Source of the DNA: Antricoccus suffuscus
Lineage (GTDB): Bacteria; Actinomycetota; Actinomycetes; Mycobacteriales; Antricoccaceae
NCBI RefSeq assembly: GCF_003003235.1
Contig: NZ_PVUE01000012.1
Coordinates: 1-64,000 of the forward strand
Direction: 5' to 3'
DNA length: 64,000 nucleotides
The translations under genes and the position numbers were made by a program. Positions 42,576-51,360 of this stretch are shown one piece after another. The notes below the pieces were generated by a model, which saw nothing but the letters and a program-made list of their open reading frames with translations, was not told where the DNA came from and searched no databases. Numbering within the stretch: position 1 is the stretch's first letter; each line of letters opens with the position of its first letter.

Positions 42576-43811
42576 ATGAGCACGACCTCTCCTGGAACCC
42601 GCAACCGGCTGGGCCTGTGGGCACTGACCGCCACCCATGCAGCGAACGACTTCTATACCGGCGCGGTCGCGGCGCTGCTGCCGTTCTTCGTGCTCCACGC
42701 GGAGTACTCCTACGCGGCAGTCGCCGGCATCACCCTTGCCGCAACTGCTCTGTCGAGCGTCGCCCAGCCGATGTTCGGATACCTCAGTGACCGCTACGGG
42801 ATGCGCTGGATGAGCCTGGCCGGGCTCCTCGCGGCCGGCGCTGGCATTGCCCTGAGCGGCATCGTCGTCGACTCGTATGCGGCCGTCTGGATCGTCGTGG
42901 CTATCTCCGGTATCGGTGTCGCCGCGTACCACCCGGCGGCGACCATGGAAGCGCGCGAGCTCGGCGGTGGCACCAGCGGCTCGATGAGTCTGTTCTCTGT
43001 CGGCGGGAATGTCGGCGTGGCGCTGGCACCTTCCGCCGTGATTCTCGTGGTCGGCACCTTCGGGCTGTCTGGCTCGGGCTTCCTCATGATCCCGGCGGTA
43101 GTGCTGGGGCTGGTGCACGTGCTCGTCTCCTGGAAGCACCTGTTCTCGCGGACAGTGGCTACCGAGCGAGCGCCTGCCGCCGCCAAGGCTTCGATTCCCG
43201 ACGACTGGCGTGCTTTCGCGTGGCTCACCGCGGTGCTGGCCACCTGGTCAGTCGCCTACGTCGGCACCTCGACGTTCATCTCGCTGTACTCGATCCAGCG
43301 GTTCGACGTGACCACCGGCTTCGCGTCGATCGCGCTGTCGGTGTTCCCCGCGGCCGGCGCAGTGGGAACTCTTGCCGGCGGTTGGCTGGCTGACAGATTC
43401 GGACGGCTGCGCATCGTGCGCACCGGGTACCTGCTGGCGGCAGTCTCGGCCATCGCGATCGTGCTCGCGCCGTCTCCGGTGATTGTCATCGTCGCCGCGG
43501 CGGTCCTGGGGACTGGCCTGTTCCTGCCTTTCGCCGCGCAGATCACCTTGTCGCACTCATACCTGCCTAACAGGATCGGCATGGCCAGCGGAGTCACGCT
43601 GGGACTGACGCTTTCGCTCGGAGGACTGGTCAGCCCGCTGCTGGGATCCATCGCGGACCACACGAGCGTCCAGTCAGTCTTCGTGATCGTCGCTGTACTG
43701 CTGGTAGCTGGATTCGCACTCTCGTTCATCCTCAAGGAGCGCCGGAGTGGCCCCGTCCAGAGCTTTCAACAGCAGAACGAGAGCAGCGAACTGGAGAGTG
43801 CCAATGACTGA
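42576..43811 (+). CDS. MFS transporter, fosmidomycin-resistance (Fsr)-like
   Basis: 411 aa from ATG 42576 (AAGAAG upstream). Twelve hydrophobic segments. The Fsr-like start is LWALTATHAANDFYTGAVAALLPFFV, with SYAAVAGITLAATALSSVAQPMFGYLSDRYG following and a central GGWLADRFGRLRIVRTGY motif A repeat. Fsr-type permeases export drugs or small organic compounds. The stop overlaps the start of the ABC ATPase gene by 8 bases, so the two are translated together, an unusual pairing as MFS proteins need no ATPase. An upstream extension of the frame to 42492 is not supported. Confidence 0.88.
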   Translation: MSTTSPGTRNRLGLWALTATHAANDFYTGAVAALLPFFVLHAEYSYAAVAGITLAATALSSVAQPMFGYLSDRYGMRWMSLAGLLAAGAGIALSGIVVDSYAAVWIVVAISGIGVAAYHPAATMEARELGGGTSGSMSLFSVGGNVGVALAPSAVILVVGTFGLSGSGFLMIPAVVLGLVHVLVSWKHLFSRTVATERAPAAAKASIPDDWRAFAWLTAVLATWSVAYVGTSTFISLYSIQRFDVTTGFASIALSVFPAAGAVGTLAGGWLADRFGRLRIVRTGYLLAAVSAIAIVLAPSPVIVIVAAAVLGTGLFLPFAAQITLSHSYLPNRIGMASGVTLGLTLSLGGLVSPLLGSIADHTSVQSVFVIVAVLLVAGFALSFILKERRSGPVQSFQQQNESSELESAND

Positions 43812-44616
43812 CCAGGAGATCCTCCGCCTTGAAGCTGTGGACTTTGTGCGGGAATCGCGTCAAATTCTCACCGGCATCAACCTGACGGTTCGTGCGGGGG
43901 AACGATGGGCGCTGATCGGCCCGAACGGAGCTGGCAAGAGCACCATCCTGAGCATGTGCGGTGCGGTGAAGCACCCGACCCGCGGCAGCGTCCATGTGCT
44001 CGGCCGCGAGCTCGGACGGGTCGACATCCGGGAGCTGCGCGAGTCCATCGGACATGTCAATCCCCGCCACCCGCTTAGCTCGCCGCTCACAGTTCGGCAG
44101 GTGATCCTCACTGGCGCGACTGGCACGACAGAACTCATGCCGCGCTGGACGCCGGACACCGCCAGCCAGGCCCGCGCTGACAAGCTGATCGAGATGCTGG
44201 GTCTTGCCGGGCTGGAGCAGGCGACATGGCCGACGATGTCGCAAGGCGAGCGGGGGCGCGCGCTGATTGCGCGTGCCCTGCTGCCGGACCCTCCGCTCCT
44301 ACTGCTGGACGAGCCCTCTACGGGGCTGGATGTCGCGGCGCGCGAACAGTTCCTCAGCACCGTGGACCATCTGCACCTTGTTCGGCCGGACCTTGCCACC
44401 ATTCTGGTGACGCATCACCTGGAGGAGCTGCCCACAACGACGACGCATGCGATGCTGATCATGGACGGCCAGGTGCATGCGGCTGGCCGAGCCCGAGAGA
44501 TCCTGACGACCGAACTGGTCAGCGAGTGCTTCGACCACCCGATCGAGATCGAGCACCGTGCAGGGCGCTGGCAGGCGCGGGCACTGGTGAATGATCTGGA
44601 TACCTATGGCGGGTGA
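43804..44616 (+). CDS. ABC transporter ATP-binding protein (stand-alone)
   Basis: 270 aa from ATG 43804, overlapping the MFS gene. Walker A GPNGAGKST at 39-47, signature SQGER at 146-150, Walker B LLLLDEP with E170, D-loop STGLD, and switch histidine THHLEE. The usual Q-loop glutamine is not evident (IGHVNPRHP). It resembles the YlmA/iron-siderophore-type single ATPases. No permease or binding protein follows before the end of the inserted segment, so its partner is missing or elsewhere, or it acts with the MFS protein in an unknown way. Confidence 0.88.
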   Translation: MTDQEILRLEAVDFVRESRQILTGINLTVRAGERWALIGPNGAGKSTILSMCGAVKHPTRGSVHVLGRELGRVDIRELRESIGHVNPRHPLSSPLTVRQVILTGATGTTELMPRWTPDTASQARADKLIEMLGLAGLEQATWPTMSQGERGRALIARALLPDPPLLLLDEPSTGLDVAAREQFLSTVDHLHLVRPDLATILVTHHLEELPTTTTHAMLIMDGQVHAAGRAREILTTELVSECFDHPIEIEHRAGRWQARALVNDLDTYGG

Positions 44617-44644
44617 CGCTATGCAGTGAAAGGTTGGTATGTGG

Positions 44645-44677
44645 GGCGACGTGGTGGAGCTCCGCTTCAACGTGTGA
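44645..44677 (+). pseudogene. Displaced 3' end of ychF (right repeat copy)
   Basis: Reads GDVVELRFNV followed by TGA, the canonical YchF C-terminus, yet there is no ychF body upstream. Bases 44645-44667 repeat 41623-41645 with one mismatch. This is best explained as the original ychF end, separated from the gene by about 3 kb of inserted DNA. Confidence 0.8.
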
Positions 44678-45047
44678 GGCCTCGGTGGACAGCGTCCAAG
44701 GTTGTCTCGGGAGAGTCGTTGAAGGCGAACGGGAGGCCTGGCTGGAGTGCGGCAACCGTGTTGACGATCCGCTCGAAGATCAGGGTGTACTCATGAGACG
44801 TCCGCAGCCCGGACCCGATTTCGACCACGTCGTATGCCCTGTTGGCGAATAACTCCGTAACCACCGACTCAGCGATGTCGGCGTCGTCCGGCAAGAGGCA
44901 GACAGTGACGTCCAGACCGGCGCGACTCAACTCCGCCTTGGCCGCTCCGATGCGGGCCCGAAGTTTGTCGGCGTCCTGGCCCGGCCACGGGGAGAAGTCG
45001 ACGACCTCCGGGTCTATCCCGATCTGAAGCACGCGGGCGTTCGTCAT
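44667..45047 (-). CDS. Conserved hypothetical protein
   Basis: 126 aa from ATG 45047, reading MTNARVLQIGIDPEVVDFSPWPGQDADKLRARI. The frame is open upstream to 45107, but the extra 20 residues look non-conserved. The protein is soluble, mixed alpha/beta. It contains VTVCLLPDDADIAESVV and YDVVEIGSGLRTSHEYTLIFERIVNTV, followed by FAFNDSPETTLDAV. I recognise the general shape of a small actinobacterial family but know no function for it. The 3' end overlaps the displaced ychF tail on the other strand. It is followed upstream by the VapBC pair, same strand. Confidence 0.65.
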   Translation of the reverse strand: MTNARVLQIGIDPEVVDFSPWPGQDADKLRARIGAAKAELSRAGLDVTVCLLPDDADIAESVVTELFANRAYDVVEIGSGLRTSHEYTLIFERIVNTVAALQPGLPFAFNDSPETTLDAVHRGLTR

Positions 45048-45114
45048 CCGATAACGATAGCCCGACGGATCATCATTTTCACCTGTGCGATCGACGTAGG
45101 CCTCCATGGTTCGG

Positions 45115-45525
45115 TCAGTTCGATTCGACCGGGTCGGTGACCTGGAGTCCGAGGTGGCCCGCCACGGCTTTCATGGCAGCGTCATGGCTGGCGACCGTGA
45201 CCTGTTCGCCGATGAGAAGTGCTGTCGCCAGATGAAGCGCATCGAGCGTCTTGATATGGCGCTCGATGGACTCGGCGACCGAATGGGTCTCACGGGTGAT
45301 GTCGAACATGCCTACGCGATCGAGCAGTGGTGCCCCGTCGGTCAGTGGCCGGGCGTCGCGTCGTAGTACGCGGATGACTTCGGTGCGCAAGAGCCGAGAC
45401 GACACATGAACTGTTCCAGGGATCTGCATCCAGGTCTGCAGCCGGACGCGCTCGGGGACGTCGAGGATGGTGCGAAGCGCAATCGAGGAGTCGAGGTAGA
45501 CGATGCCCACCTCAGTGGTCCCCAT
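45115..45525 (-). CDS. vapC: PIN-domain ribonuclease toxin, VapC type
   Basis: 136 aa from ATG 45525, overlapping the antitoxin gene by 14 bases. The PIN domain has the full acidic set: D12 (VYLDSSIAL), E49 (LLRTEVIRVL), D95 (IKTLDALHLATAL) and D115 (VASHDAAMKAVA). VapC toxins are Mg-dependent RNases cutting tRNA or rRNA and are neutralised by their cognate antitoxin. Overlapping reading frames with the antitoxin ensure co-synthesis. The frame continues upstream inside the antitoxin gene but is not coding there. An alternative GTG start five codons later would remove only the N-terminal extension. Confidence 0.9.
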   Translation of the reverse strand: MGTTEVGIVYLDSSIALRTILDVPERVRLQTWMQIPGTVHVSSRLLRTEVIRVLRRDARPLTDGAPLLDRVGMFDITRETHSVAESIERHIKTLDALHLATALLIGEQVTVASHDAAMKAVAGHLGLQVTDPVESN

Positions 45526-45790
45526 GCATCTCGTCGAACAAAGCGTCAACGTCGGCGTCGGTGTACTTCGGACCGCCAGGACTGCTCGGCCAGGGCGCTG
45601 GCGTCGGCGTCGGCGGAGTGTAGCGACCATCGTGTTCCATCCGGCCGAGCGGCGCATCTTGGCCTTGGAAGGGGCTGACCCGCCACCGAGGTACGCCGCG
45701 TTCGGTCACGACGACATCACCCGTCTCGATCACTCGATCGAGGACCGATGCGGTGTGTTGGTTGAGGTCGCGCTTGCTCACTCTGTCCAT
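45512..45790 (-). CDS. vapB: Phd/YefM-type antitoxin of the VapC toxin
   Basis: 92 aa. The N-terminal DNA-binding/dimerisation module is MDRVSKRDLNQHTASVLDRVIETGDVVVTERGVPRWRVSPF, as in Phd/YefM family antitoxins. A Pro-rich linker follows, then a C-terminal toxin-binding helix YTDADVDALFDEMHGDH. TACAAT ends about 7 bases upstream of the ATG and no RBS is present, suggesting a leaderless transcript. Palindromes ACAATTGT (45794-45801) and ATGTC-T-GACAT (45809-45819) are good candidates for autoregulatory binding by the antitoxin-toxin complex. Confidence 0.88.
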   Translation of the reverse strand: MDRVSKRDLNQHTASVLDRVIETGDVVVTERGVPRWRVSPFQGQDAPLGRMEHDGRYTPPTPTPAPWPSSPGGPKYTDADVDALFDEMHGDH

Positions 45791-45819
45791 GCGACAATTG
45801 TACTACCTATGTCTGACAT
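45791..45819 (-). promoter_or_regulatory. vapBC promoter with two palindromes
   Basis: TACAAT (-10, minus strand) overlaps the palindrome ACAATTGT at 45794-45801. A second palindrome, ATGTCTGACAT, lies at 45809-45819. Typical placement for toxin-antitoxin autorepression; not proven. Confidence 0.5.
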
Positions 45820-45906
45820 GGCGAGCGATTTCCAACTGGTTTCGTCACGCTGGTGGGCGGTGGACAGGCACCGTTGCCGAGGACCAGGGGTCCTAGAGTT
45901 TCTCTC

Positions 45907-46836
45907 ATGCGAGTTGGGATGTCTTCTCTGATCGATCCGGTGCTCTTGTCGCTTGTCGGCGAGTCTCGTACGTTCTACGCACGCCGAACTCCCGGCCACG
46001 GGCCCACGAGCGAAAGTGAGCTCCTCGCTGTCCGTGCAGCGATGCCCATCCCGGCCGAGTGCCAGCCATCGCCGTCGCTGGAGACAGTGAGCGCTTGCGG
46101 GCGGAGTGTGCCCGTCCGGATCCACATGCCGACGCGCCAGGCCGCGGCGGGAGTGCTGCTGGAGATCCACACCGGCGGCTTCTACCTCGGGTCCGCCGCA
46201 GGTAGCGATGTTCGAAATCGGCGGCTCGTCGACGACCTGGGCATCGCCGTGGTGAGCGTGGACTACCGACTGGCCCCGGAGCATCCATGGCCGGCGGCGA
46301 CAGACGATTGCGAGACCGCGGCGTTGTGGCTCGTCGCGAACGCCGAAGCACGGTTTGGCACGACACGATTGGCCATGGGCGGATTGTCCGCGGGCTCGAC
46401 CTTGGTGGCCACGACGCTGATTCGGCTACGCGATCGGGGGATTCATGCATTCGGGGGCGCGGTCGTTCAATGCGGCACGTACGACCTCTCCGCGCAGACG
46501 CCGCCCGGGCGCCTCATCGCCGACGAGTACTTTCTCGGCGCGTATGCAGGTGACGCGCCCGATCGGGCGGACCCGGACATCTCTCCCATCTTCGCGGAGT
46601 TGACTGACCTCCCGCCGCTCCTGATGGTGATCGGCACGGAAGATGTTCTCCTCGAGGACAACCTCGCCATGGCGGCGAGGCTTATCGCAGCGGGCGTCGA
46701 AGTCGATCTGCGCGTCTATCCCGCATCGCCGCACGCCTTCACGGGGCACGAAACTTCGATGGCGCGAGCGGCCCTAGCGACCATTGACGAATGGCTTCGA
46801 GATCAGATCGGAGCGACGGCGAAGCCCGCGACGTAA
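45907..46836 (+). CDS. Alpha/beta hydrolase, hormone-sensitive-lipase family
   Basis: 309 aa from ATG 45907, eight bases after TAGAGT with no RBS, probably leaderless; the frame runs back to GTG 45853. HSL (family IV esterase) features: oxyanion motif IHTGG at 87-91 (one residue off from the usual HGGG), SVDYRLAPEHPWPAA, nucleophile S161 in GLSAGS, D246 in GTEDVL and H276 in SPHAF. It hydrolyses carboxyl esters, probably short to medium acyl chains. It is followed after 9 bases by a medium-chain reductase gene. Confidence 0.92.
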   Translation: MRVGMSSLIDPVLLSLVGESRTFYARRTPGHGPTSESELLAVRAAMPIPAECQPSPSLETVSACGRSVPVRIHMPTRQAAAGVLLEIHTGGFYLGSAAGSDVRNRRLVDDLGIAVVSVDYRLAPEHPWPAATDDCETAALWLVANAEARFGTTRLAMGGLSAGSTLVATTLIRLRDRGIHAFGGAVVQCGTYDLSAQTPPGRLIADEYFLGAYAGDAPDRADPDISPIFAELTDLPPLLMVIGTEDVLLEDNLAMAARLIAAGVEVDLRVYPASPHAFTGHETSMARAALATIDEWLRDQIGATAKPAT

Positions 46837-46845
46837 GGTCGGTCT

Positions 46846-47856
46846 ATGCGATGCCAATCAGTGCAATTGACCGCGATACCCACCGGAGCCGCGACGGCAC
46901 AGAATTTTGGCGTCTTTGACGCTGAGGTGGATGATCCGGGCGACGGGCAGGTGCTGGTAGGGCTTCGGCGGCTCGGACTGAATGCCGGGCTGGCTCACCG
47001 CCTCGGCGGGAAGGGCACCGCTTATGGGCCGGGAATCGGGGTCGGTGACGTTCCAGCCAGCGATGCCGTGGTCGAGGTACTCAGATCCAGCGATCAGCAG
47101 TTCGTGCCGGGCGATCTGGCCGTAGGCAAATCGCCATGGTGTACAGCAGCCGTCGTCGACGCCGATCAACTACGCAAGATCGACAAGGCCGCGTCAAATG
47201 AGGATCTCAACGCGCGCCTGACGATTCTTGGTCACGTCGGCCTCACCGCTTACACCGGCATGATCCACGTCGGCGAGGTCACCCCCGAGGACATCGTCTG
47301 CGTCTCCGGCGCTGCCGGCGGGGTCGGTAGCTGCGCGGTGCAGTTCGCGAAGGCGCGCGGCGCGACGGTCATCGGCGTCGCCGGATCAGCTGACAAGGTC
47401 GCGATGCTCACCGACGACCTCGGCGCCGATCGTGCCATCAACAGGCACGCGGGTCCCGCTGTCGACCTGTTGCGGGCGGCGGCACCGGAGGGAATCGACC
47501 TGTATTACGACAACGTCGGGGGAGAGCAACTTGAGGCGGCGCTCGATGTGCTGAACTTCGGCGGCCGGGTGGTGATCTGCGGAGCGGTATCGGGTGGATC
47601 GGGTTCCGGAGGTCCGGCGAACTTCCGAAACGTCATCTACCAAGAGATCACCATTCGAGGTTTTACGGTCACCGCGCACGAGGACCTACGCGAACGATTT
47701 GAGTCCGAGGTCGGCCGGTGGTTGCGCGAGGACAAGGTCCGCAGTATCCACACTGTCTTCGATGGAATAAACCGGGTGCCCGAGGCTTTCGAGTCGTTGT
47801 TGAGCGGCACCAGTTCCGGTCGGGTGATTGTCTCGGTGCCGTCCCAGCGAGAGTAG
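46846..47856 (+). CDS. NADP-dependent medium-chain reductase (CurA/PTGR-like)
   Basis: 336 aa from ATG 46846 with AAGGTCGG upstream. Zinc-free MDR family resembling curcumin/prostaglandin reductases. It has LNAGLAHRLGGKGTAYG, LGHVGLTAYTGM, the nucleotide-binding VSGAAGGVGSCAVQFAKARGATVIG, then YYDNVGGEQLEAALDVLNFGGRVVICGAVS. It reduces the double bond of alpha,beta-unsaturated ketones or aldehydes with NADPH. Probably co-transcribed with the esterase gene. It converges with the QOR-like gene, 17 bases apart. Confidence 0.9.
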   Translation: MRCQSVQLTAIPTGAATAQNFGVFDAEVDDPGDGQVLVGLRRLGLNAGLAHRLGGKGTAYGPGIGVGDVPASDAVVEVLRSSDQQFVPGDLAVGKSPWCTAAVVDADQLRKIDKAASNEDLNARLTILGHVGLTAYTGMIHVGEVTPEDIVCVSGAAGGVGSCAVQFAKARGATVIGVAGSADKVAMLTDDLGADRAINRHAGPAVDLLRAAAPEGIDLYYDNVGGEQLEAALDVLNFGGRVVICGAVSGGSGSGGPANFRNVIYQEITIRGFTVTAHEDLRERFESEVGRWLREDKVRSIHTVFDGINRVPEAFESLLSGTSSGRVIVSVPSQRE

Positions 47857-47873
47857 GTTGATCGATCGTTCCT

Positions 47874-48854
47874 TCAAGGACGGATGACGATCTTGCCGCC
47901 CAACGCGCGCGTGGACTCGGTTTCCAGGAGCCGATGCGCTTCGGCCGCATCCTTCAGCGGCAGGATGCGGCCAATTCGAGTGTTGACCCCGCGCGTCCTG
48001 AACGATGTGTTGATGAACTCTGCGGCAGCGCGCAAGTCCTCGACGGAGGCATTACTGATCGCGAATCCACGGAGGCTGAGATCGTGGGTGTAGAGCGCTC
48101 CGGTCGGCACCGGATCGGCCGAGGACAGCCCCGCCGCGACGATGATGCATCCGCGCATGGCCATCAGCGGAATGGTGTGAACAAAGTCGTGGTGGCCAGA
48201 ACAATCCCAATATAGATCGAATCCGGATGGGTTTCGCTCGTGCAGTAAATCCGCGATCGCGTCATTGTGATAATCGAAAACCTCGTCCGCACCGCACGAG
48301 CGGACCCACTCAAAGTCATCCGGAGCTGCGCTGGCGAGCACTCTCGCGCCGCGCTCAGCGGCGAGCTGTACGGCGGACGAGCCCACGCCGCCCCCGGCAC
48401 CACCGATAAAGACCGTGTCCCCGGTCGCTATTGATCCTTCCCGGCATAGACCGAGGTACGCCGTAGCCAACGTGTGCAGCACACTGACCGCTTCGACGGG
48501 ATCGATTCCGTCGGGTAGGGGATAGGCGCGGTCCTCGGGTACGCCGACGTACTCGCTGAATGAGCCTTGTCGGCCGGCGTATCCGAGGCTGTTGCACCAG
48601 ACCCGGTCGCCAGTGCCGAACTGCGTCACGTCCGCGCCGACCGCGGTGATCGTGCCGACGAGGTCACGTCCGATAACGAAGGGAAACGTGACGGGAGTCC
48701 GATAAGCAGCCGAGCGGACAAACCGGTCGACGTGGTTGACGGCCATCGCTTCAGCGGATACCAATACCTCGCGGGGCCCTATGGCCGGGACGGGCAATGC
48801 GCCGTAGCGGATGCTGTCGGGCCCGCCGAAGCGCTCGATGTAGGCGGCCCGCAT
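47874..48854 (-). CDS. Quinone oxidoreductase-like zinc-free alcohol dehydrogenase family protein
   Basis: 326 aa from ATG 48854, whose first base overlaps the stop of the FUSC gene (TGATG), so they are coupled. MDR fold: N-terminal GroES-like domain (MRAAYIERFGGPDSIRYG, EVLVSAEAMAVNHVDRFVRS, GRDLVGTITAVG), then Rossmann AGGGVGSSAVQLAAERGARVLA. The structural-zinc cysteines of alcohol dehydrogenases are absent. It reduces quinones or enones with NADPH by family analogy. The substrate is unknown. Confidence 0.9.
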   Translation of the reverse strand: MRAAYIERFGGPDSIRYGALPVPAIGPREVLVSAEAMAVNHVDRFVRSAAYRTPVTFPFVIGRDLVGTITAVGADVTQFGTGDRVWCNSLGYAGRQGSFSEYVGVPEDRAYPLPDGIDPVEAVSVLHTLATAYLGLCREGSIATGDTVFIGGAGGGVGSSAVQLAAERGARVLASAAPDDFEWVRSCGADEVFDYHNDAIADLLHERNPSGFDLYWDCSGHHDFVHTIPLMAMRGCIIVAAGLSSADPVPTGALYTHDLSLRGFAISNASVEDLRAAAEFINTSFRTRGVNTRIGRILPLKDAAEAHRLLETESTRALGGKIVIRP

Positions 48855-51010
48855 CACGAGATCAACTCGGTGATCGACCGGTTGAGCTTGCTCAGAGCCC
48901 GCACGGCGCTGCGTAGTGCGCCGGGGGTGTTCGAGGTCGTCGTCATCACGTTGATTACCGGCGAATCGGCATTACGCGGCGGATGTTCGAAGGGCTTTCC
49001 GGCTACCATCTTCATGGCCAGGTCCAGATGCCCCTGCACTACCAGTGTCGCGGCCCGGAGCGCATCGGCGGTTTCTTCCGACGGTCTCGTGTCCGGTTCG
49101 GCTCGGCTGGCAACGACTCCGGCGCGAGCGAGTGCATGCGCCGCGCGTCCGCTGACGCCTAGCACGCGCAGGAGTCGGCGGGTACTACGGCGGCCTGTCG
49201 TCGTTGGCCCGAGACTCAGCGGCTTCGCGGCCGTGACGACATCCTGCAGCGCGGTGTCGAGACTGCGTGACTTAGCGACGAGGTTGTTGCTGCCGCCCGG
49301 TGCGAGGACCGACTCGATGCTCTCGTCGATCAGCGCACTCATCTGGCCGAGATAGCCGTTGACCCCCGCAATAACGGTCGCTCGGGTCCGGACCGGCAGG
49401 ACGACAAACGCCGCGATAATGCCCATCGCCGCTCCGGCGGCGGTCTCATAGATCCGCAGCTCGAGTACGTCGACGCTGAACTTACCCAGAAGCCCGTAGA
49501 GCAACGCCAGAAGCACAGTGATGAAGAACGCCAGCAACGAGTAGTTGACGGCGACCAGCCAGAAGCCGAAGAAGACACAGACCACGATCAGCGCCATCTG
49601 GGCGATCGGATGGTGTCCGACGAGAGCCGCCAAGAGTACGCCGGCCACGACCCCTAGGACGGTGCCCAGGATGCGGTTTCCGGCCTTCGTCAGAAGCTCC
49701 CCGCGAGTTGTGACCCCACCGAACACGAGGAACGCCGTCAGCACCGCCCAGTACCACCGGTTAGGTGAGATCAGCTCGCCGACCACGGTGGCCGCGCTGG
49801 TGGCGACGGCGACCTGGATCGCCGCACGCGTGTTCTTGTTTAATCCCGGCCTGCCGGCTACCTCGGGCGCATCGGGTTCGTCAGCCCCGCCGTACGCGTC
49901 GATCGAGTCGGACCCGCGCGCAGGCGAGACCGATGCCGACACGACAGCTGGAATCGCTTCGGTCGTGTTGCTGTTGGCGCGCTTTCGCTCCCGTGTCGTG
50001 TTTGCCGTGATGCGGTGGATAGCGGTGTGCGCCTGGACAGTGCGCGCCGCGAGGATGGTCGCAATGCCGACCTGGCTGGAGTCCGCCTTATCCGCGGCGT
50101 CGGTGGCGAGGCGTCGCGCGGCGCGCAACGCCTCGGCCGACGGGTTGTCCTGCAAGCAAGCGCCGACTGCGGTCATCGCGCGACCCAAGGACGGCGCCCA
50201 CGAGCCATCCCCAGCGAGCGCCCACAGCGCGCTGGCAAGCTGCTCGGTCGCGATCTGCGCCTCGAACACCCGGACCGAAAGGTCATGGCTCGTCACGCTC
50301 AGGTGCAGCGAGGCGTTGTTGCGGTCCAGCCAGTCCTCGATCATCATCCCGGTGTCCGCCAGGCCGGTCAGCTTGCGACGTAGCGTGTTGATGTCGCGGG
50401 GCCGGTCGGGTGCGGCCACCTCGAGGGCGGACACCGACGCGGCGCGCAGGGCCCGGGCGAGCCGGCGTACCTCTGACTGGGGCCGGTCCCGAAAGATAGC
50501 GATACGCACGAACAGCGCGACCGTCACTCCGATGGCGATGGCGATCAGCAGCACCGGCACCTGCGCGATCGTGGCATGCAGAAACAGTGCGAAGAAGTAC
50601 GAGATGAACGACACCATGCCCAACGCGGTTCCGCGCGGGCCGAACCTGCGTGCCCATACGGCCGTGAACAGTACGGCGATGAACCCGACGTCGGCGAGCT
50701 TGCCGAACTCCGATAGTGCCGCAACGAGCAGTACGGCGCCGGCCGCAGGAAGGGCCATCAGCGCCGTCGTGGCGATCCGTGCCCGAGGGGTACGGTCCTT
50801 GACCGATACCGAGGCTTGCATGGATACGACCGTGCCGAGCATGGCGACCGTCACCGGGTCGCCCGTTGCCGATGTGAATCCAATCGAGACCACGATCGTC
50901 AGTAGCACGGTCAGCGCCGTCCCTGCTGCGCTGGTCAGACGCAACTGGCCCGGGTCAGAGACCGCGAGGAACCGCACCGCGCGGGTGACGGGGTGCGGGA
51001 CGGATGCCAT
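48854..51010 (-). CDS. FUSC family (aromatic acid exporter-like) membrane protein
   Basis: 718 aa from ATG 51010. On the minus strand CACAAT lies six bases before this ATG, with no RBS, so the message is probably leaderless; other in-frame ATGs exist further upstream. There are two membrane bundles, about residues 30-165 and 405-550, separated by a cytoplasmic helical region and followed by a ~170-residue C-terminal helical domain. This fits the FUSC architecture of fusaric-acid/p-hydroxybenzoate exporters. Core segment: NRWYWAVLTAFLVFGGVTTRGELLTKAGNRILGTVLG. Co-transcribed with the quinone-reductase-like gene; together they may handle toxic quinones or aromatic acids, which is inference. Confidence 0.9.
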   Translation of the reverse strand: MASVPHPVTRAVRFLAVSDPGQLRLTSAAGTALTVLLTIVVSIGFTSATGDPVTVAMLGTVVSMQASVSVKDRTPRARIATTALMALPAAGAVLLVAALSEFGKLADVGFIAVLFTAVWARRFGPRGTALGMVSFISYFFALFLHATIAQVPVLLIAIAIGVTVALFVRIAIFRDRPQSEVRRLARALRAASVSALEVAAPDRPRDINTLRRKLTGLADTGMMIEDWLDRNNASLHLSVTSHDLSVRVFEAQIATEQLASALWALAGDGSWAPSLGRAMTAVGACLQDNPSAEALRAARRLATDAADKADSSQVGIATILAARTVQAHTAIHRITANTTRERKRANSNTTEAIPAVVSASVSPARGSDSIDAYGGADEPDAPEVAGRPGLNKNTRAAIQVAVATSAATVVGELISPNRWYWAVLTAFLVFGGVTTRGELLTKAGNRILGTVLGVVAGVLLAALVGHHPIAQMALIVVCVFFGFWLVAVNYSLLAFFITVLLALLYGLLGKFSVDVLELRIYETAAGAAMGIIAAFVVLPVRTRATVIAGVNGYLGQMSALIDESIESVLAPGGSNNLVAKSRSLDTALQDVVTAAKPLSLGPTTTGRRSTRRLLRVLGVSGRAAHALARAGVVASRAEPDTRPSEETADALRAATLVVQGHLDLAMKMVAGKPFEHPPRNADSPVINVMTTTSNTPGALRSAVRALSKLNRSITELIS

Positions 51011-51360
51011 GAGGTGATTGTGTCGCATGTCAGCGGCCGGCGGTGCACGGACGGGCAGAACGTCGACGCTGGAGAGCGCGAGCCGAGGCGACACCCGAAC
51101 CGACAGAAAGAGGTGGAGTTCAGGTGAACAGTTGCCGTGGTCGTCGTTACGTTCATCGCCGTTGGCGAACCTATGTCGGTGCCGGCAGGTAGAGTTCGCT
51201 CAGCACCAGCAGGACCACTGCCCCCAGTCCGCAGCCGCACCGTTGGCCTCCTGCCGACTCGCGTGTGAGCGTCTGACCGATGAGTGGCGGCGCTCTTTGC
51301 GCAGCAGCCAATCATGGCCGCGCGTACGCATGGCCGCCTTACAAGAGGGATTTGAGCACT

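Noticed and set aside
41656-44644. Insertion sequence or prophage as carrier of the ychF-linked segment
   Set aside because: No transposase, integrase or terminal inverted repeats seen; only the direct repeat is supported.
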